Shown piece by piece: positions 52,996 through 61,707 of a DNA stretch of 64,000 nt. Origin of the DNA: DATKFM01 sp046154965 (GTDB lineage: Bacteria; Pseudomonadota; Alphaproteobacteria; Dongiales; Dongiaceae); the NCBI GenBank assembly GCA_046154965.1, contig JBJXDY010000055.1, forward strand, positions 65,107-129,106. Direction: 5' to 3'. The notes below the pieces were generated by a model. It was given only the letters and a program-made list of their open reading frames with translations. It did not search any database and had not been told where the DNA came from. A program made the position numbers and the translations under genes. Each line of letters opens with the position of its first letter. The first letter of the stretch is position 1.

Positions 52996-53790
52996 TCAGC
53001 TTTCTTCCGTGCTGACGAGATCGCGATAGGCATGCCAGGAGGCGTGGCCGATCAGCGGCAGCGTCACCGCCAGGCCGACATAGAAGGTGACAAGACCCGC
53101 CGCCGTGAACAGCACGATGAGCGCGCCCCAGCCGATCAGCACACGCCAGTTCTTCGTCACCGCGGCAACGCTGGTGACGATGGCGCGCAGCACGCCGGCA
53201 TCCCGCTCGAGAAGCAGCGGCATGGCGACGGCGCTGATGGCGAAGGCGATGACGGCCAGCGCGCCGCCCACGAGGGTTCCCACGAACAGGAACGGTATGC
53301 CGTCGGTGGTGAAGAACAGCGTGTTGATCAGGAATTCCCAAGATGGTGGCCGGCCGCCGAAAAACAGCGCGAAGATCAGGAAGGCGATGCGAACCCAGGC
53401 CAGCAGGAACAGCATCAGCACCAGCCCCATCACGGCGATGGAACCGGGATTTCCGCGCCAGGCCATGATGGCGTCGCGCAGCGTTGCCGGCTGCCCGTGT
53501 TCCAGCCTGCGGCTGACTTCATAGAGTCCGATGCAGACCACGGGTCCCAGGAACATGAATCCGGCCGCCAGCGGCAGCACCAGGTAGAAGACGTCGGCGA
53601 TCCATAGGCCGAGGGTGAGCAGAAAGCTGACGATGACGAAACCGGCGCCATAGAACAGGCTGACCGGCCAGGCGCGGCGCAAATCGCGCCAGCCCTTGGA
53701 CAGCCAGATCCAAGGCTGATCGACCGTGACCTTGCGGACCGGGAGCGACAGGGCCCCCCCGTTGCCTGCCGGCTGTTCCATCGTTGCCAT
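52996..53790 (-). CDS. DUF2189 multi-pass membrane protein
   Basis: A 264-residue inner-membrane protein with about six helices. The LSKGWRDLRRAWPVSLFYGA segment before the first helix and ASWHAYRDLV at the end are typical of DUF2189. The function is unknown. ATG at 53790 is preferred over the 54051 frame because GGGAGGAG precedes it. It is the first gene of the cco operon, with an FNR-type site 79 bases upstream. Confidence 0.85.
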   Translation of the reverse strand: MATMEQPAGNGGALSLPVRKVTVDQPWIWLSKGWRDLRRAWPVSLFYGAGFVIVSFLLTLGLWIADVFYLVLPLAAGFMFLGPVVCIGLYEVSRRLEHGQPATLRDAIMAWRGNPGSIAVMGLVLMLFLLAWVRIAFLIFALFFGGRPPSWEFLINTLFFTTDGIPFLFVGTLVGGALAVIAFAISAVAMPLLLERDAGVLRAIVTSVAAVTKNWRVLIGWGALIVLFTAAGLVTFYVGLAVTLPLIGHASWHAYRDLVSTEES

Positions 53791-53868
53791 TGTAACTCTC
53801 CTCCCGGCAGCGTGGGCCACCGGTTCCGTTTTCCCGCTTCTTTTTTTCGCAGGTGCAGCGAAGCCGCC

Positions 53869-53882
53869 TTGATCCAGGTCAA
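53869..53882 (-). promoter_or_regulatory. FNR/FixK-type box upstream of the cbb3 operon
   Basis: TTGATCCAGGTCAA matches TTGAT-N4-ATCAA at nine of ten positions and is close to boxes found before ccoN in other alphaproteobacteria. It centres on 53875.5, about 85 bases from the DUF2189 start. A matching -10 is not obvious (an A-run at 53841-53847). It also lies about 130 bp before the divergent ppk2 gene. Confidence 0.7.
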
Positions 53883-54014
53883 GCAGCCGCCGGAAGCATA
53901 GAAAACCATAGCCTGCGCGGGCATTTGTCGCATGGCCGGGGGCGGAGCAGCCGCCATTGCCCGCCGGGGATGGCAGCCCTAGCCTGAGCCCTGAACGTAC
54001 GGGGAGGCGGCGCG

Positions 54015-54863
54015 ATGGGGAAAATGTCGAAGAGTGCGGCAAAGCGGCCAAGGGATCTGCGCAAGCATTGCCGGGTGCCCGATTACGGTAAGGGGTTCAA
54101 GCTGATGGACCGCGACCCCGGCGATAAGAAGGCGTTCTCGGATCGGGCCAAGGCGGAAGCAGAAATGGCCGCCGACATTACCCGCATCGACGAACTCCAG
54201 GACACTCTCTGGGCCCAGGCCCGCCATGCGGTCATGGTGGTCTTCCAGGCCATGGATGCCGGCGGCAAGGACGGCACGATCAAGAAGGTTTTCGGTCCTG
54301 TGGATCCGCTAGGACTGATGGCGACCAGCTTCAAGAAGCCCACGGACAAGGAACTGGCCCAGGACTATCTCTGGCGCGTCCACCAGGCGGTACCGCCGCG
54401 CGGCATGATCGGCCTGTTCAACCGGTCCCATTATGAGGACGTGCTGGTTGTCCGCGTGCACGCCCTGGCACCGCCCGAGAAGATCGAGCAGCGCTATGAC
54501 CAGGTCAATGCGTTCGAAAAGCATCTGGCGGAGAATGGTGTTACCATCCTGAAGTTCTTCCTGAACATTTCCAAAGAGGAGCAGAAGGAACGGCTACAGG
54601 ACCGCATCAACGATCCGACCAAGCGCTGGAAGTTCAATCCGGCGGATCTCAACGAGCGCAAGCTGTGGAAACAGTATATGTCGGCCTATGAGTTGGCGCT
54701 GACCCGCTGCAGCACGCCCTGGGCGCCCTGGTATGTGATCCCCGCCGACCGGAACTGGTATCGGAATGCGCTGGTGGCGCGCATCGTTCGGACGACGCTG
54801 GAGGACCTGAATCCGAGATATCCGGCGGCGCCCAAGGGGATCGAGAAGCTCGTCGTCGTTTAG
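54015..54863 (+). CDS. Polyphosphate kinase 2 family protein
   Basis: A 282-residue PPK2. The P-loop is FQAMDAGGKDGTIKK (Walker A, residues about 81-88), followed by FNRSHYEDVLVVRVH (Walker B-like) and the lid segment NDPTKRWKFNPADLNERKLW. It transfers phosphate between polyphosphate and a nucleoside mono- or diphosphate. The class-defining residue of PPK2 class I/II/III cannot be settled by eye. GGGGAGG precedes the ATG. It is divergent from the DUF2189-cco operon. Confidence 0.92.
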   Translation: MGKMSKSAAKRPRDLRKHCRVPDYGKGFKLMDRDPGDKKAFSDRAKAEAEMAADITRIDELQDTLWAQARHAVMVVFQAMDAGGKDGTIKKVFGPVDPLGLMATSFKKPTDKELAQDYLWRVHQAVPPRGMIGLFNRSHYEDVLVVRVHALAPPEKIEQRYDQVNAFEKHLAENGVTILKFFLNISKEEQKERLQDRINDPTKRWKFNPADLNERKLWKQYMSAYELALTRCSTPWAPWYVIPADRNWYRNALVARIVRTTLEDLNPRYPAAPKGIEKLVVV

Positions 54864-54870
54864 ACGCGCT

Positions 54871-55290
54871 CTAGAATTCGGCGACTTCCGGCAGCTTGCG
54901 GTCGATCCCATACCAGCAGGATTTCGACGCCGTGTAGATATGGCGCTCACGCTCCGGCGGATGTCCCGGCGAGGCGCCGTCATCCAGTGTTGCCGCCGTG
55001 TAGACGCGGTACGCTGGCGGCTTCACCGTGTCGCAATAGATCGGGCAACCGCAATTCCGGCAGAAATAGCGAAAGACGCCCGGCGAGCTCTCGAACAAGG
55101 CAAGCACATCCTGGCCTTTCTCGATGGCAAAGGCATCCTGCGGAATCACTGCATAGCAGCCGAACACCGCCCCATGCACCTTGCGGCACATGCTGCAATG
55201 GCAATGATAGAGATCGGTCGCCGGCGCCGTCACGGCATAACGAACGGAGCCGCATTGGCAACCGCCGGTTACGCGGAATTTGCTAGTCAT
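54871..55290 (-). CDS. GFA-family zinc protein
   Basis: A 139-residue GFA/CENP-V family protein. Zinc cysteines are in GGCQCGSVRY, CHCSMCRKVHG and FCRNCGCPIYCD. The ATG overlaps the stop of the acyl-CoA ligase (ATGA), so the two are translationally coupled. The substrate is unknown; pairing with a ligase might link it to aldehyde or thioester chemistry, which is only inference. Third GFA sequence of the window. Confidence 0.9.
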   Translation of the reverse strand: MTSKFRVTGGCQCGSVRYAVTAPATDLYHCHCSMCRKVHGAVFGCYAVIPQDAFAIEKGQDVLALFESSPGVFRYFCRNCGCPIYCDTVKPPAYRVYTAATLDDGASPGHPPERERHIYTASKSCWYGIDRKLPEVAEF

Positions 55291-57086
55291 GTCCTGGCCC
55301 TTTCATACAAAGCGTCGAGCGCCGCCCCATGGCGCTCCCGTATCTTGTGGCGCCGGATCTTCATCGACGGCGTCAGCATCTCATTCTCGATGGTGAAAGG
55401 CTCGGCCGCCAGGGTAAAGCGCCGGATCTTCTCCAGGTTCGACAGGGATTTATTCACGCGCTCGACGGCCGCCGCCATGGCTTTGCGAAACGGCTCAAGC
55501 GCCACCCAATCAGCGATCTCGCCGGCCACCTTGTTCTCCCGTGCCCAACGCCGGGCAAATTCCATTTCGGGGATCAATAGCGCCACGAGGTGAGGCCGCT
55601 TGTCGCCGATAACCATGGCCTGGGCGATTTCCGGCTCCAGCAGCAGGAAGCCCTCGATCCGCGCGGGCGCAACATTGTCGCCGCCCGACAGCACGATGAT
55701 ATCCTTCTTGCGGTCGGTGATCTGAAGATAGCCGTCGGCATCGAGCCGGCCGATATCGCCGGTATGCAGCCAGCCGCCGCGCAGCACCATTGCCGTCGAT
55801 TCGGAGTCGCGCCAATAGCCGGACATCGTCAATTCGCCGCGGATCAGGATCTCGCCGTCATCGGCGATCTTGAACTCGGTATCCCGCAGCGGCGGCCCGA
55901 CTGTGTGAAGTTTCACCTTCACCGGCGGATTGACGCTGGCCACCGGAGCCGATTCGGTCTGTCCGTAGCCCTGAAGGATGCGAACGCCGAGCGCCGTGAA
56001 AAACAGGCCGATCTCCTCGTTAAGCGGCGCGCCACCGGAAACGAAGGCCTTTAGCCGGCCGCCGAAACGCTGCGCCGCCTTGCGCCGAACCAGCACATCG
56101 CACAGCCGATCAAGGACCTTCTCGCCAAAGGACAGACCGCGCGGATTCTCATGGCGCTTCCGCCCCAGCCGTAGTGCCATCTCGAACATGCGGCGGCGAA
56201 AGGGCGGCATCTTCTCCATCGCCCTGACGATCCGCTGATGCATCACCTCATAGAGCCGCGGCACCGCCAGGATCAGCGTCGGCCGCGCCTCCGCCATGTT
56301 GTCAGTCAGCTTGTCGACGCTCTCGGCATAATAGATCTGTGCCCCCAGCGACACCGGGAAGAATTGACCGGCCGTGTGTTCATAGGAATGGGACAGCGGC
56401 AGGAAGGAGAGGAAAACCTCGTCATCAAGGCCGATCTGCTGCAGCACTTCATGGGCACCACGGCAGTTGTGCAGGATGGCGCCATGGCTGAGCATCACGC
56501 CCTTCGGCCGGCCGCCCGTGCCGGATGTGTAGATCAGGCAGCAAACATCGCTCCGTTTCTGGCGGCCAATTCGCGCGGCGATATCGTCAGGCCGCGCCGC
56601 GCCGTCGCGCAGGGCGTCTTCCCAGCTCAATTGACGGAACACGGTCCGCTGGGCGGTGGCCGGGTTTTCAATGGAGATGACGAACTTGATGTCAGGCGAT
56701 TCGATCGCCGCCGGCAGCAGCCGCTGCGCCAGGGCCGCCGTGGACACGATCACACCCTTAGCCCCGCTATGGGTCAGGATATAGGCATGGTCGGCCGTGG
56801 TGTTGGTGACATAGGGCGGCACGGTGAACGCGCCCGCGGCCATGATGGCATGGTCGGCGATCAGCCACTCCGGGCGGTTCTCCGAGACCAGGGCGATGCG
56901 GTCGCCGGGCTCGACTCCCAGCCCCACCAGGCACCGTGCCAGCAGATTGACCTGGCGCGCCGCCTCGCCATAGCTTGTCGCGCGCCAGGCCCCATCGCTT
57001 TTCCGCCACAGGAATGGCCGGCCGCCCTGGCGCGCCGCTTGCTTGAATAGCAAGGCTGGAAGATTGTCCGCGGATACGTAACTCAA
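55287..57086 (-). CDS. Long-chain fatty-acid-CoA ligase
   Basis: A 599-residue AMP-dependent ligase of the FadD/long-chain group (FadD15-like). Motifs: CCLIYTSGTGGRPKGVMLSH (P-loop), GYGQTESAP, WLHTGDIGRLDADGY and DRKKDIIVLSGGDNVAP. The length of about 600 fits the long-chain type that activates fatty acids for degradation or lipid synthesis. The start is TTG at 57084-57086 with GAGGGG before it. It overlaps the GFA gene by 4 bp. Confidence 0.9.
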   Translation of the reverse strand: MSYVSADNLPALLFKQAARQGGRPFLWRKSDGAWRATSYGEAARQVNLLARCLVGLGVEPGDRIALVSENRPEWLIADHAIMAAGAFTVPPYVTNTTADHAYILTHSGAKGVIVSTAALAQRLLPAAIESPDIKFVISIENPATAQRTVFRQLSWEDALRDGAARPDDIAARIGRQKRSDVCCLIYTSGTGGRPKGVMLSHGAILHNCRGAHEVLQQIGLDDEVFLSFLPLSHSYEHTAGQFFPVSLGAQIYYAESVDKLTDNMAEARPTLILAVPRLYEVMHQRIVRAMEKMPPFRRRMFEMALRLGRKRHENPRGLSFGEKVLDRLCDVLVRRKAAQRFGGRLKAFVSGGAPLNEEIGLFFTALGVRILQGYGQTESAPVASVNPPVKVKLHTVGPPLRDTEFKIADDGEILIRGELTMSGYWRDSESTAMVLRGGWLHTGDIGRLDADGYLQITDRKKDIIVLSGGDNVAPARIEGFLLLEPEIAQAMVIGDKRPHLVALLIPEMEFARRWARENKVAGEIADWVALEPFRKAMAAAVERVNKSLSNLEKIRRFTLAAEPFTIENEMLTPSMKIRRHKIRERHGAALDALYERART

Positions 57087-57192
57087 ATCGCCCCTCGCTG
57101 CGCCGATTTTGACCGGTTCGGCTTGGCGTCTCCAGGATTTCTCAATATATCGCTAGCATGTGCTTATGTCATTCCACCATGAGGGATACCAG

Positions 57193-58989
57193 ATGAGCCC
57201 TGATTCAACCGCTACGACCGCCGAAGCCGCCATCGGCCCGATGCCCGAGTGGGATCTGCGGGATCTCTATACGGCGCCGGACTCGCCGGCCCTGGCGACC
57301 GACCTCAAGCGGGCGGCGCAGGAGGCGAAGGCCTTCAAGCAGCGCTATCAGGGTAAGCTGGCCGGGATCGACGGCGCCGCGCTCGGCGAGGCCATAAAGT
57401 CCTATGAGGTGCTACAGGACGTGCTCGGCCGGATCATGAGCTATGCCCAGCTGGTTCATGCCGGCAATATGATGGACCCGGAGATCGGCCGCTTCTACCA
57501 GACGACCCAGGAGCGGGTGACGGACATCTCCAGCGAGCTGCTGTTCTTCATCCTGGAGCTGAACAAGCTGGAGGACGCCGATCTCGCGGCCAAGCTCAAG
57601 GCGCCCACGCTGGCCTACTATGGACCCTGGCTGCGGGATGTCCGCAGCTTCCGGCCGCACCAGCTCTCCGACGATGTGGAGCAGATGCTCCATGAAAAGG
57701 CGATCGCCGGCCGCAACGCCTGGATCCGCCTGTTTGACGAGACCATGGCCTTTCTGCGCTTCCCGCTGGACGGCAAGGACCTGACCAGCAATGAAGTGCT
57801 GAACCTGCTGACCGACAGCAATGGCGAGACCAGGCGCAAGGCGGCGAAATCCCTCGGCCATGTGCTGGGCGAGCACAAGCGCGAATTCGCGCTGATCACC
57901 AACACCCTGGCCAAGGACAAGGAGATCGAAGACCGCTGGCGCAAATTTCCGCGGCCGGTGTCGTCGCGCAATCTCGCCAATTTCGTCGAGGACGAGGTGG
58001 TGGATGCGCTGGCCTCCGCCGTGACGGCGGCCTATCCCGACCTCTCCCACCGCTACTACAAGCTGAAGGCCAAGTGGTTCGGCGGCGACACTCTGGATTA
58101 TTGGGACCGCAATGCGCCGCTGCCGGAAGATTCGGACCGCACCATTCCCTGGACCGATGCGACGAAGATCGTGCTGGATGCCTATGCCGCCTTTTCGCCC
58201 GATCTCGCGGGCATCGGCCGGCAGTTCTTCGACAAGCCCTGGATCGACGCGCCGCCGAAGGCCGGCAAGGCGCCGGGCGCCTTCGCCCATCCCACCGTGC
58301 CGTCGGCCCATCCCTATCTGCTGCTCAACTATCACGGCAAGACGCGGGACGTGATGACGCTGGCACATGAGCTTGGCCATGGCGTGCATCAGGTGCTGGC
58401 GGGGCCGCAGGGCGCCCTGATGTCGGACACTCCCCTGACCCTGGCGGAGACCGCATCGGTGTTCGGCGAGATGCTGACCTTCCAGGCGCTGCTGAAGCAG
58501 GAGAAAGATGCCAAGCGCCGCCGCATCCTCCTCGCCGGCAAGGTGGAGGATATGCTGAACACGGTGGTGCGGCAGATCGCCTTCCACGAATTTGAGCGGC
58601 GGCTGCATGATCAGCGCCGCGAGGGCGAACTCACGGCCGAGCAGATCGGCGATATCTGGATGGCGGTGCAGGCCGAGAGCCTGGGTCCGGCGCTACGCTT
58701 CGACGACGACTACCGGGTGTTCTGGACCTACATCCCGCATTTCGTCCACACGCCGTTCTATGTCTATGCCTATGCCTTCGGCGATTGCCTGGTGAACTCG
58801 CTCTATGCGGTTTATCAGAATGCGGCGTCAGGCTTCTCGGCGAAATATCTGGACATGCTGCGGGCCGGCGGCAGCAAGCGGCACAAGGAATTGCTAGCGC
58901 CGTTCGGCCTGAACGCCGCCGACCCCGCCTTCTGGGCCAAGGGCCTGGGCGTGGTGAAGGGCTTTATCGACGAGCTGGAGCAGAGCTAG
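57193..58989 (+). CDS. pepF: Oligoendopeptidase F (M3 family)
   Basis: A 598-residue cytosolic zinc metallopeptidase. The zinc motif HELGH is at about residue 392, with the third ligand in the LAETASVFGE segment about 25 residues later. The N-terminal PMPEWDLRDLY and the SYAQLVHAGNMMDPE motif are usual in PepF. It degrades oligopeptides, matching the peptide importer of the window. ATG at 57193 has GAGGGA before it; 57160 is an alternative start. It overlaps the end of the convergent methyltransferase by 4 bp. Confidence 0.93.
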   Translation: MSPDSTATTAEAAIGPMPEWDLRDLYTAPDSPALATDLKRAAQEAKAFKQRYQGKLAGIDGAALGEAIKSYEVLQDVLGRIMSYAQLVHAGNMMDPEIGRFYQTTQERVTDISSELLFFILELNKLEDADLAAKLKAPTLAYYGPWLRDVRSFRPHQLSDDVEQMLHEKAIAGRNAWIRLFDETMAFLRFPLDGKDLTSNEVLNLLTDSNGETRRKAAKSLGHVLGEHKREFALITNTLAKDKEIEDRWRKFPRPVSSRNLANFVEDEVVDALASAVTAAYPDLSHRYYKLKAKWFGGDTLDYWDRNAPLPEDSDRTIPWTDATKIVLDAYAAFSPDLAGIGRQFFDKPWIDAPPKAGKAPGAFAHPTVPSAHPYLLLNYHGKTRDVMTLAHELGHGVHQVLAGPQGALMSDTPLTLAETASVFGEMLTFQALLKQEKDAKRRRILLAGKVEDMLNTVVRQIAFHEFERRLHDQRREGELTAEQIGDIWMAVQAESLGPALRFDDDYRVFWTYIPHFVHTPFYVYAYAFGDCLVNSLYAVYQNAASGFSAKYLDMLRAGGSKRHKELLAPFGLNAADPAFWAKGLGVVKGFIDELEQS

Positions 58990-59813
58990 CGGGCGCGGCC
59001 GATCATTTCGACGGGCGCGATCAGGCCGCGCTCGAGATTGGCGATCATGTTGCCGGTCTTGTCCTGGAAATCCTTGCCCATGACGATATGCAGGCCGAGC
59101 GGCGGCGTGCCCTTGGCGGCGATGCGTGCCCGCAGATTGCGGAAGAACTCGATCGCGAACTTGCCGCGGTCGCGCTCATGGATGACGTCGAACGCGGCGC
59201 AATCCAGCCGCCGGTGATAAGCGCCGGGCCGCACGACGAAGCTGGTCTTCAATGACTTCGCCCACGGCACGGGAAACGCCAGGTCGCCGTCGCCGGTGCG
59301 CATGATGTCGAAGATGCCGAACGGCGCGCCGGACTTTAGAACGCGGCGCACTTCGCCCATCAGCTTTGCCTTGTCCTCGATATTCATGCCGACATGCAGC
59401 ATGTAGGCGGCGTCGAAACTTCCATCGGGAAACGGCAGGTCGACGGCGCTGCCGCAGACATAGGTGACCCGCTTGTCCAGGCCGACGCGACGCGCCAGCG
59501 AGTTCGCGACTTCGATGTATTCCGGCGTCAGGTCGATCCCCGTCACCTCGCAGCCATGAGCCTGTGCGGCGAATCGCGCAGGCCCGCCGAGACCGGAGCC
59601 GATATCAAGCACATGCATGCCGGATTTCAGGTCGAGCTTTCCGAAGAACTCCGCCGTTGCCGGACGGCCACCGATATGGAACTCGTCGACCGGAGCCAAA
59701 TCCTCGATTGTCAAGCGGTCGGGGTCCTTGCCCATGGCGACAAGCGCGTCGAGGATCGCACGCTCGAGATCGCCATGCGCGTAATGCTGGGCAATGCTGC
59801 GGTCGATGCTCAT
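58986..59813 (-). CDS. Class I SAM-dependent methyltransferase (GSMT/UbiE-like)
   Basis: A 275-residue methyltransferase. SAM motif HVLDIGSGLGGPARFAA, then GIDLTPEYIEVAN and CGSAVDLPFPDGSFDAAYM. It resembles the sarcosine/dimethylglycine and UbiE-like groups. The substrate is not known. ATG at 59813 precedes DRSIAQHYAHGDLERAIL, a typical N-terminus of this subgroup; the frame to 59876 is not required. Confidence 0.87.
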   Translation of the reverse strand: MSIDRSIAQHYAHGDLERAILDALVAMGKDPDRLTIEDLAPVDEFHIGGRPATAEFFGKLDLKSGMHVLDIGSGLGGPARFAAQAHGCEVTGIDLTPEYIEVANSLARRVGLDKRVTYVCGSAVDLPFPDGSFDAAYMLHVGMNIEDKAKLMGEVRRVLKSGAPFGIFDIMRTGDGDLAFPVPWAKSLKTSFVVRPGAYHRRLDCAAFDVIHERDRGKFAIEFFRNLRARIAAKGTPPLGLHIVMGKDFQDKTGNMIANLERGLIAPVEMIGRAR

Positions 59814-59921
59814 CGGACTTGGCGCCTTGTAGACGGAACGGTAAGCCCGAGCGGCAGAATCGGATCGGTGGGACACAATACGGAATATGACAGCCGCTGT
59901 CCGAAAATAATGTGATCGGTG

Positions 59922-60482
59922 TCACGATCCCGCGCGCCATGAGTCTCGGGACAGCTGGAACAAGAACTCACTACAGACTTCACCTTTGTATTCCACGGGT
60001 TCGCGCATTGCTGCATCGCGCACAAAGCCGAGCCGCTCGAGCACGGCGATCGATTTGGTGTTATGCGCATCGGTGAGCGCTTCGATTCGGGATTTTTTCA
60101 GGGCGCCGAATGCGTAGTCCAGCAAGCCGGCTAAGGCTTCACGGGCATAGCCATGACCTTGATAGGCGGATGCGAGAGAGAAGCCGATCTCGGCCCCGGT
60201 TCGCCTGTCGGCAAAGGGATGCAGCGCGCAATCGCCAATCATCGCGCTGTTGGCCTTCAGTTCGACGGCGAACTGGAACCACTCGCCCGGCGTATCCGGA
60301 TGCCGGCGCGCCATCTCCGCGATGAACTCGAGACCGTCCGCCCGCGTGAAACTCCTCCAGGACTGGAATCGCGCGACATCGGGGTCGGCGCGATAGGCAA
60401 CGAAACTGTCGAGATCGTCCGGCCGGAAACGCCTGATTATCAACCGCCCTGTTTCGAGCCGCGTGAATGCCGCGTCCGGCAT
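59922..60482 (-). CDS. GNAT-family N-acetyltransferase (RimJ/RimL-like)
   Basis: A 186-residue acetyltransferase. ETGRLIIRRFRPDDLDSF at the start and AEIGFSLASAYQGHGYAREA (acetyl-CoA-binding motif A, Q/RxxGxG/A form) are diagnostic. LTDAHNTKSIAVLERLGF is motif B. It may acetylate a ribosomal protein N-terminus, an amino acid or a small molecule. It lies 13 bp after ccrM on the same strand. Confidence 0.9.
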   Translation of the reverse strand: MPDAAFTRLETGRLIIRRFRPDDLDSFVAYRADPDVARFQSWRSFTRADGLEFIAEMARRHPDTPGEWFQFAVELKANSAMIGDCALHPFADRRTGAEIGFSLASAYQGHGYAREALAGLLDYAFGALKKSRIEALTDAHNTKSIAVLERLGFVRDAAMREPVEYKGEVCSEFLFQLSRDSWRAGS

Positions 60483-60495
60483 CGGTGCTCAATGA

Positions 60496-61614
60496 TCAGT
60501 TCAGCTCCGCCCGCAGCTTCTGGCGGAACAGGTCGATGGGCAGGCGCTTGCCGTCGGTCGGCACGCACCAGAACTGCCAGCCATTGCAGGCCGGCGCACC
60601 CTGTACCAGGGCTCCCACCTGGTGGATCGAGCCGCGATGCTCGGCGCTGATCAGCGTGCCGTCGGCGCGCACCTTTGCCTGATGGCGACCGTCGGGACTC
60701 TCCAGCACAGTGCCCGGCGTCAGGTAGCCGCGCTCCACGAGCCAGCCGAAGGGAATGCGCGGCTCCTCGCGCCTGGAGGGAATGGGCGATACCGCCTCCG
60801 GGTCCGCCGGCTGCGTGCGGCTCAGCCGCTCGTGTGCCGCCTTGAGATAGTCTGCATCGCGCTCGATGCCGATGTAGCGGCGGCCCAGCCGCTTCGCCAC
60901 CACGCCGGTCGTGCCGGTGCCGAAGAAGGGATCGAGCACGATGTCGCCGGGCTTCGTCGCCGCCATGATAACGCGATGGAGCAGCGCTTCCGGCTTCTGG
61001 GTCGGATGGGCCTTCTTGCCGTCATCGTCCTTCAGCCGCTCGCCGCCGCCGCAGATCGGGAACAGCCAATCGCTGCGCATCTGCAGGTCTTCGTTCAGCG
61101 CTTTCATCGACGCGTAGTTGAACAAATATTTCGACTCCCGCGCCCGCGCGCACCAGATCATGGTCTCATGGGCATTGGTGAAACGCTTGCCGCGGAAGTT
61201 CGGCATCGGGTTGGTCTTGCGCCAGATGACGTCGTTGAGAATCCAGTATCCGAGATCCTGCAGCTTGGCGCCGACGCGGAAGATGTTGTGATAGCTGCCG
61301 ATCACCCAAAGCGTGCCGTCTTCTTTCAAGACGCGCCGCGCCGCTGAGAGCCAGGCCTCGGTGAAATTGTCATAGGCGGCGAGATCGGCGAACTGGTCCC
61401 AGGCCTCATCGACGCCGTCAACCTTGCTGTTGTTGGGCCGCAGCAGATCGCCTTCGAGCTGCAGATTGTAGGGCGGATCGGCGAAGATCATGTCCACGGA
61501 ACCGGCCGGCAGGCCGTTCATTGCCGCGATGCAGTCGCCCTGGATGATGCAATTCGACGGCGCATCCTCACCGGCGGCCGGCGCCGGGCGCGCGGCCTTG
61601 GTCTGCTTCGGCAT
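60496..61614 (-). CDS. ccrM: CcrM-type DNA adenine methyltransferase (GANTC)
   Basis: A 372-residue beta-class adenine-N6 methyltransferase. The catalytic motif DPPY is at about residues 46-49 and the SAM motif DPFFGTGTTG at about 228-237. The C-terminal region after residue 270 (PFGWLVERGYLTPGTVL, the RADGTLISAEHRGSIHQVGA segment) is the CcrM-specific DNA-recognition domain. It methylates GANTC and times cell-cycle transcription in alphaproteobacteria. The leader has a GANTC site, a second just inside the rnhB end, and a perfect DnaA box. Confidence 0.94.
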   Translation of the reverse strand: MPKQTKAARPAPAAGEDAPSNCIIQGDCIAAMNGLPAGSVDMIFADPPYNLQLEGDLLRPNNSKVDGVDEAWDQFADLAAYDNFTEAWLSAARRVLKEDGTLWVIGSYHNIFRVGAKLQDLGYWILNDVIWRKTNPMPNFRGKRFTNAHETMIWCARARESKYLFNYASMKALNEDLQMRSDWLFPICGGGERLKDDDGKKAHPTQKPEALLHRVIMAATKPGDIVLDPFFGTGTTGVVAKRLGRRYIGIERDADYLKAAHERLSRTQPADPEAVSPIPSRREEPRIPFGWLVERGYLTPGTVLESPDGRHQAKVRADGTLISAEHRGSIHQVGALVQGAPACNGWQFWCVPTDGKRLPIDLFRQKLRAELN

Positions 61615-61656
61615 CGTGACCCCCCTGCGAACTCAGGGCGCCGAGCATGTTTCTTC

Positions 61657-61665
61657 TGTGGATAA
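61657..61665 (-). promoter_or_regulatory. Perfect DnaA box in the ccrM leader
   Basis: The minus strand reads TTATCCACA here, the strongest DnaA-box sequence. It lies about 45 bases upstream of the ccrM start and between a possible -35 (TTGACG) and -10 (CATGCT) of ccrM. Confidence 0.6.
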
Positions 61666-61682
61666 CCGTCAATAAAATAATT

Positions 61683-61707
61683 GAATCAATATATTGTGGT
61701 CTGACTC
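61683..61707. promoter_or_regulatory. GANTC methylation sites upstream of ccrM
   Basis: GAATC (61683-61687), inside an ATTGAATCAAT palindrome, and GACTC (61703-61707), inside the end of rnhB. They are recognised by the CcrM enzyme encoded next door, so autoregulation by methylation is possible. Confidence 0.6.
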
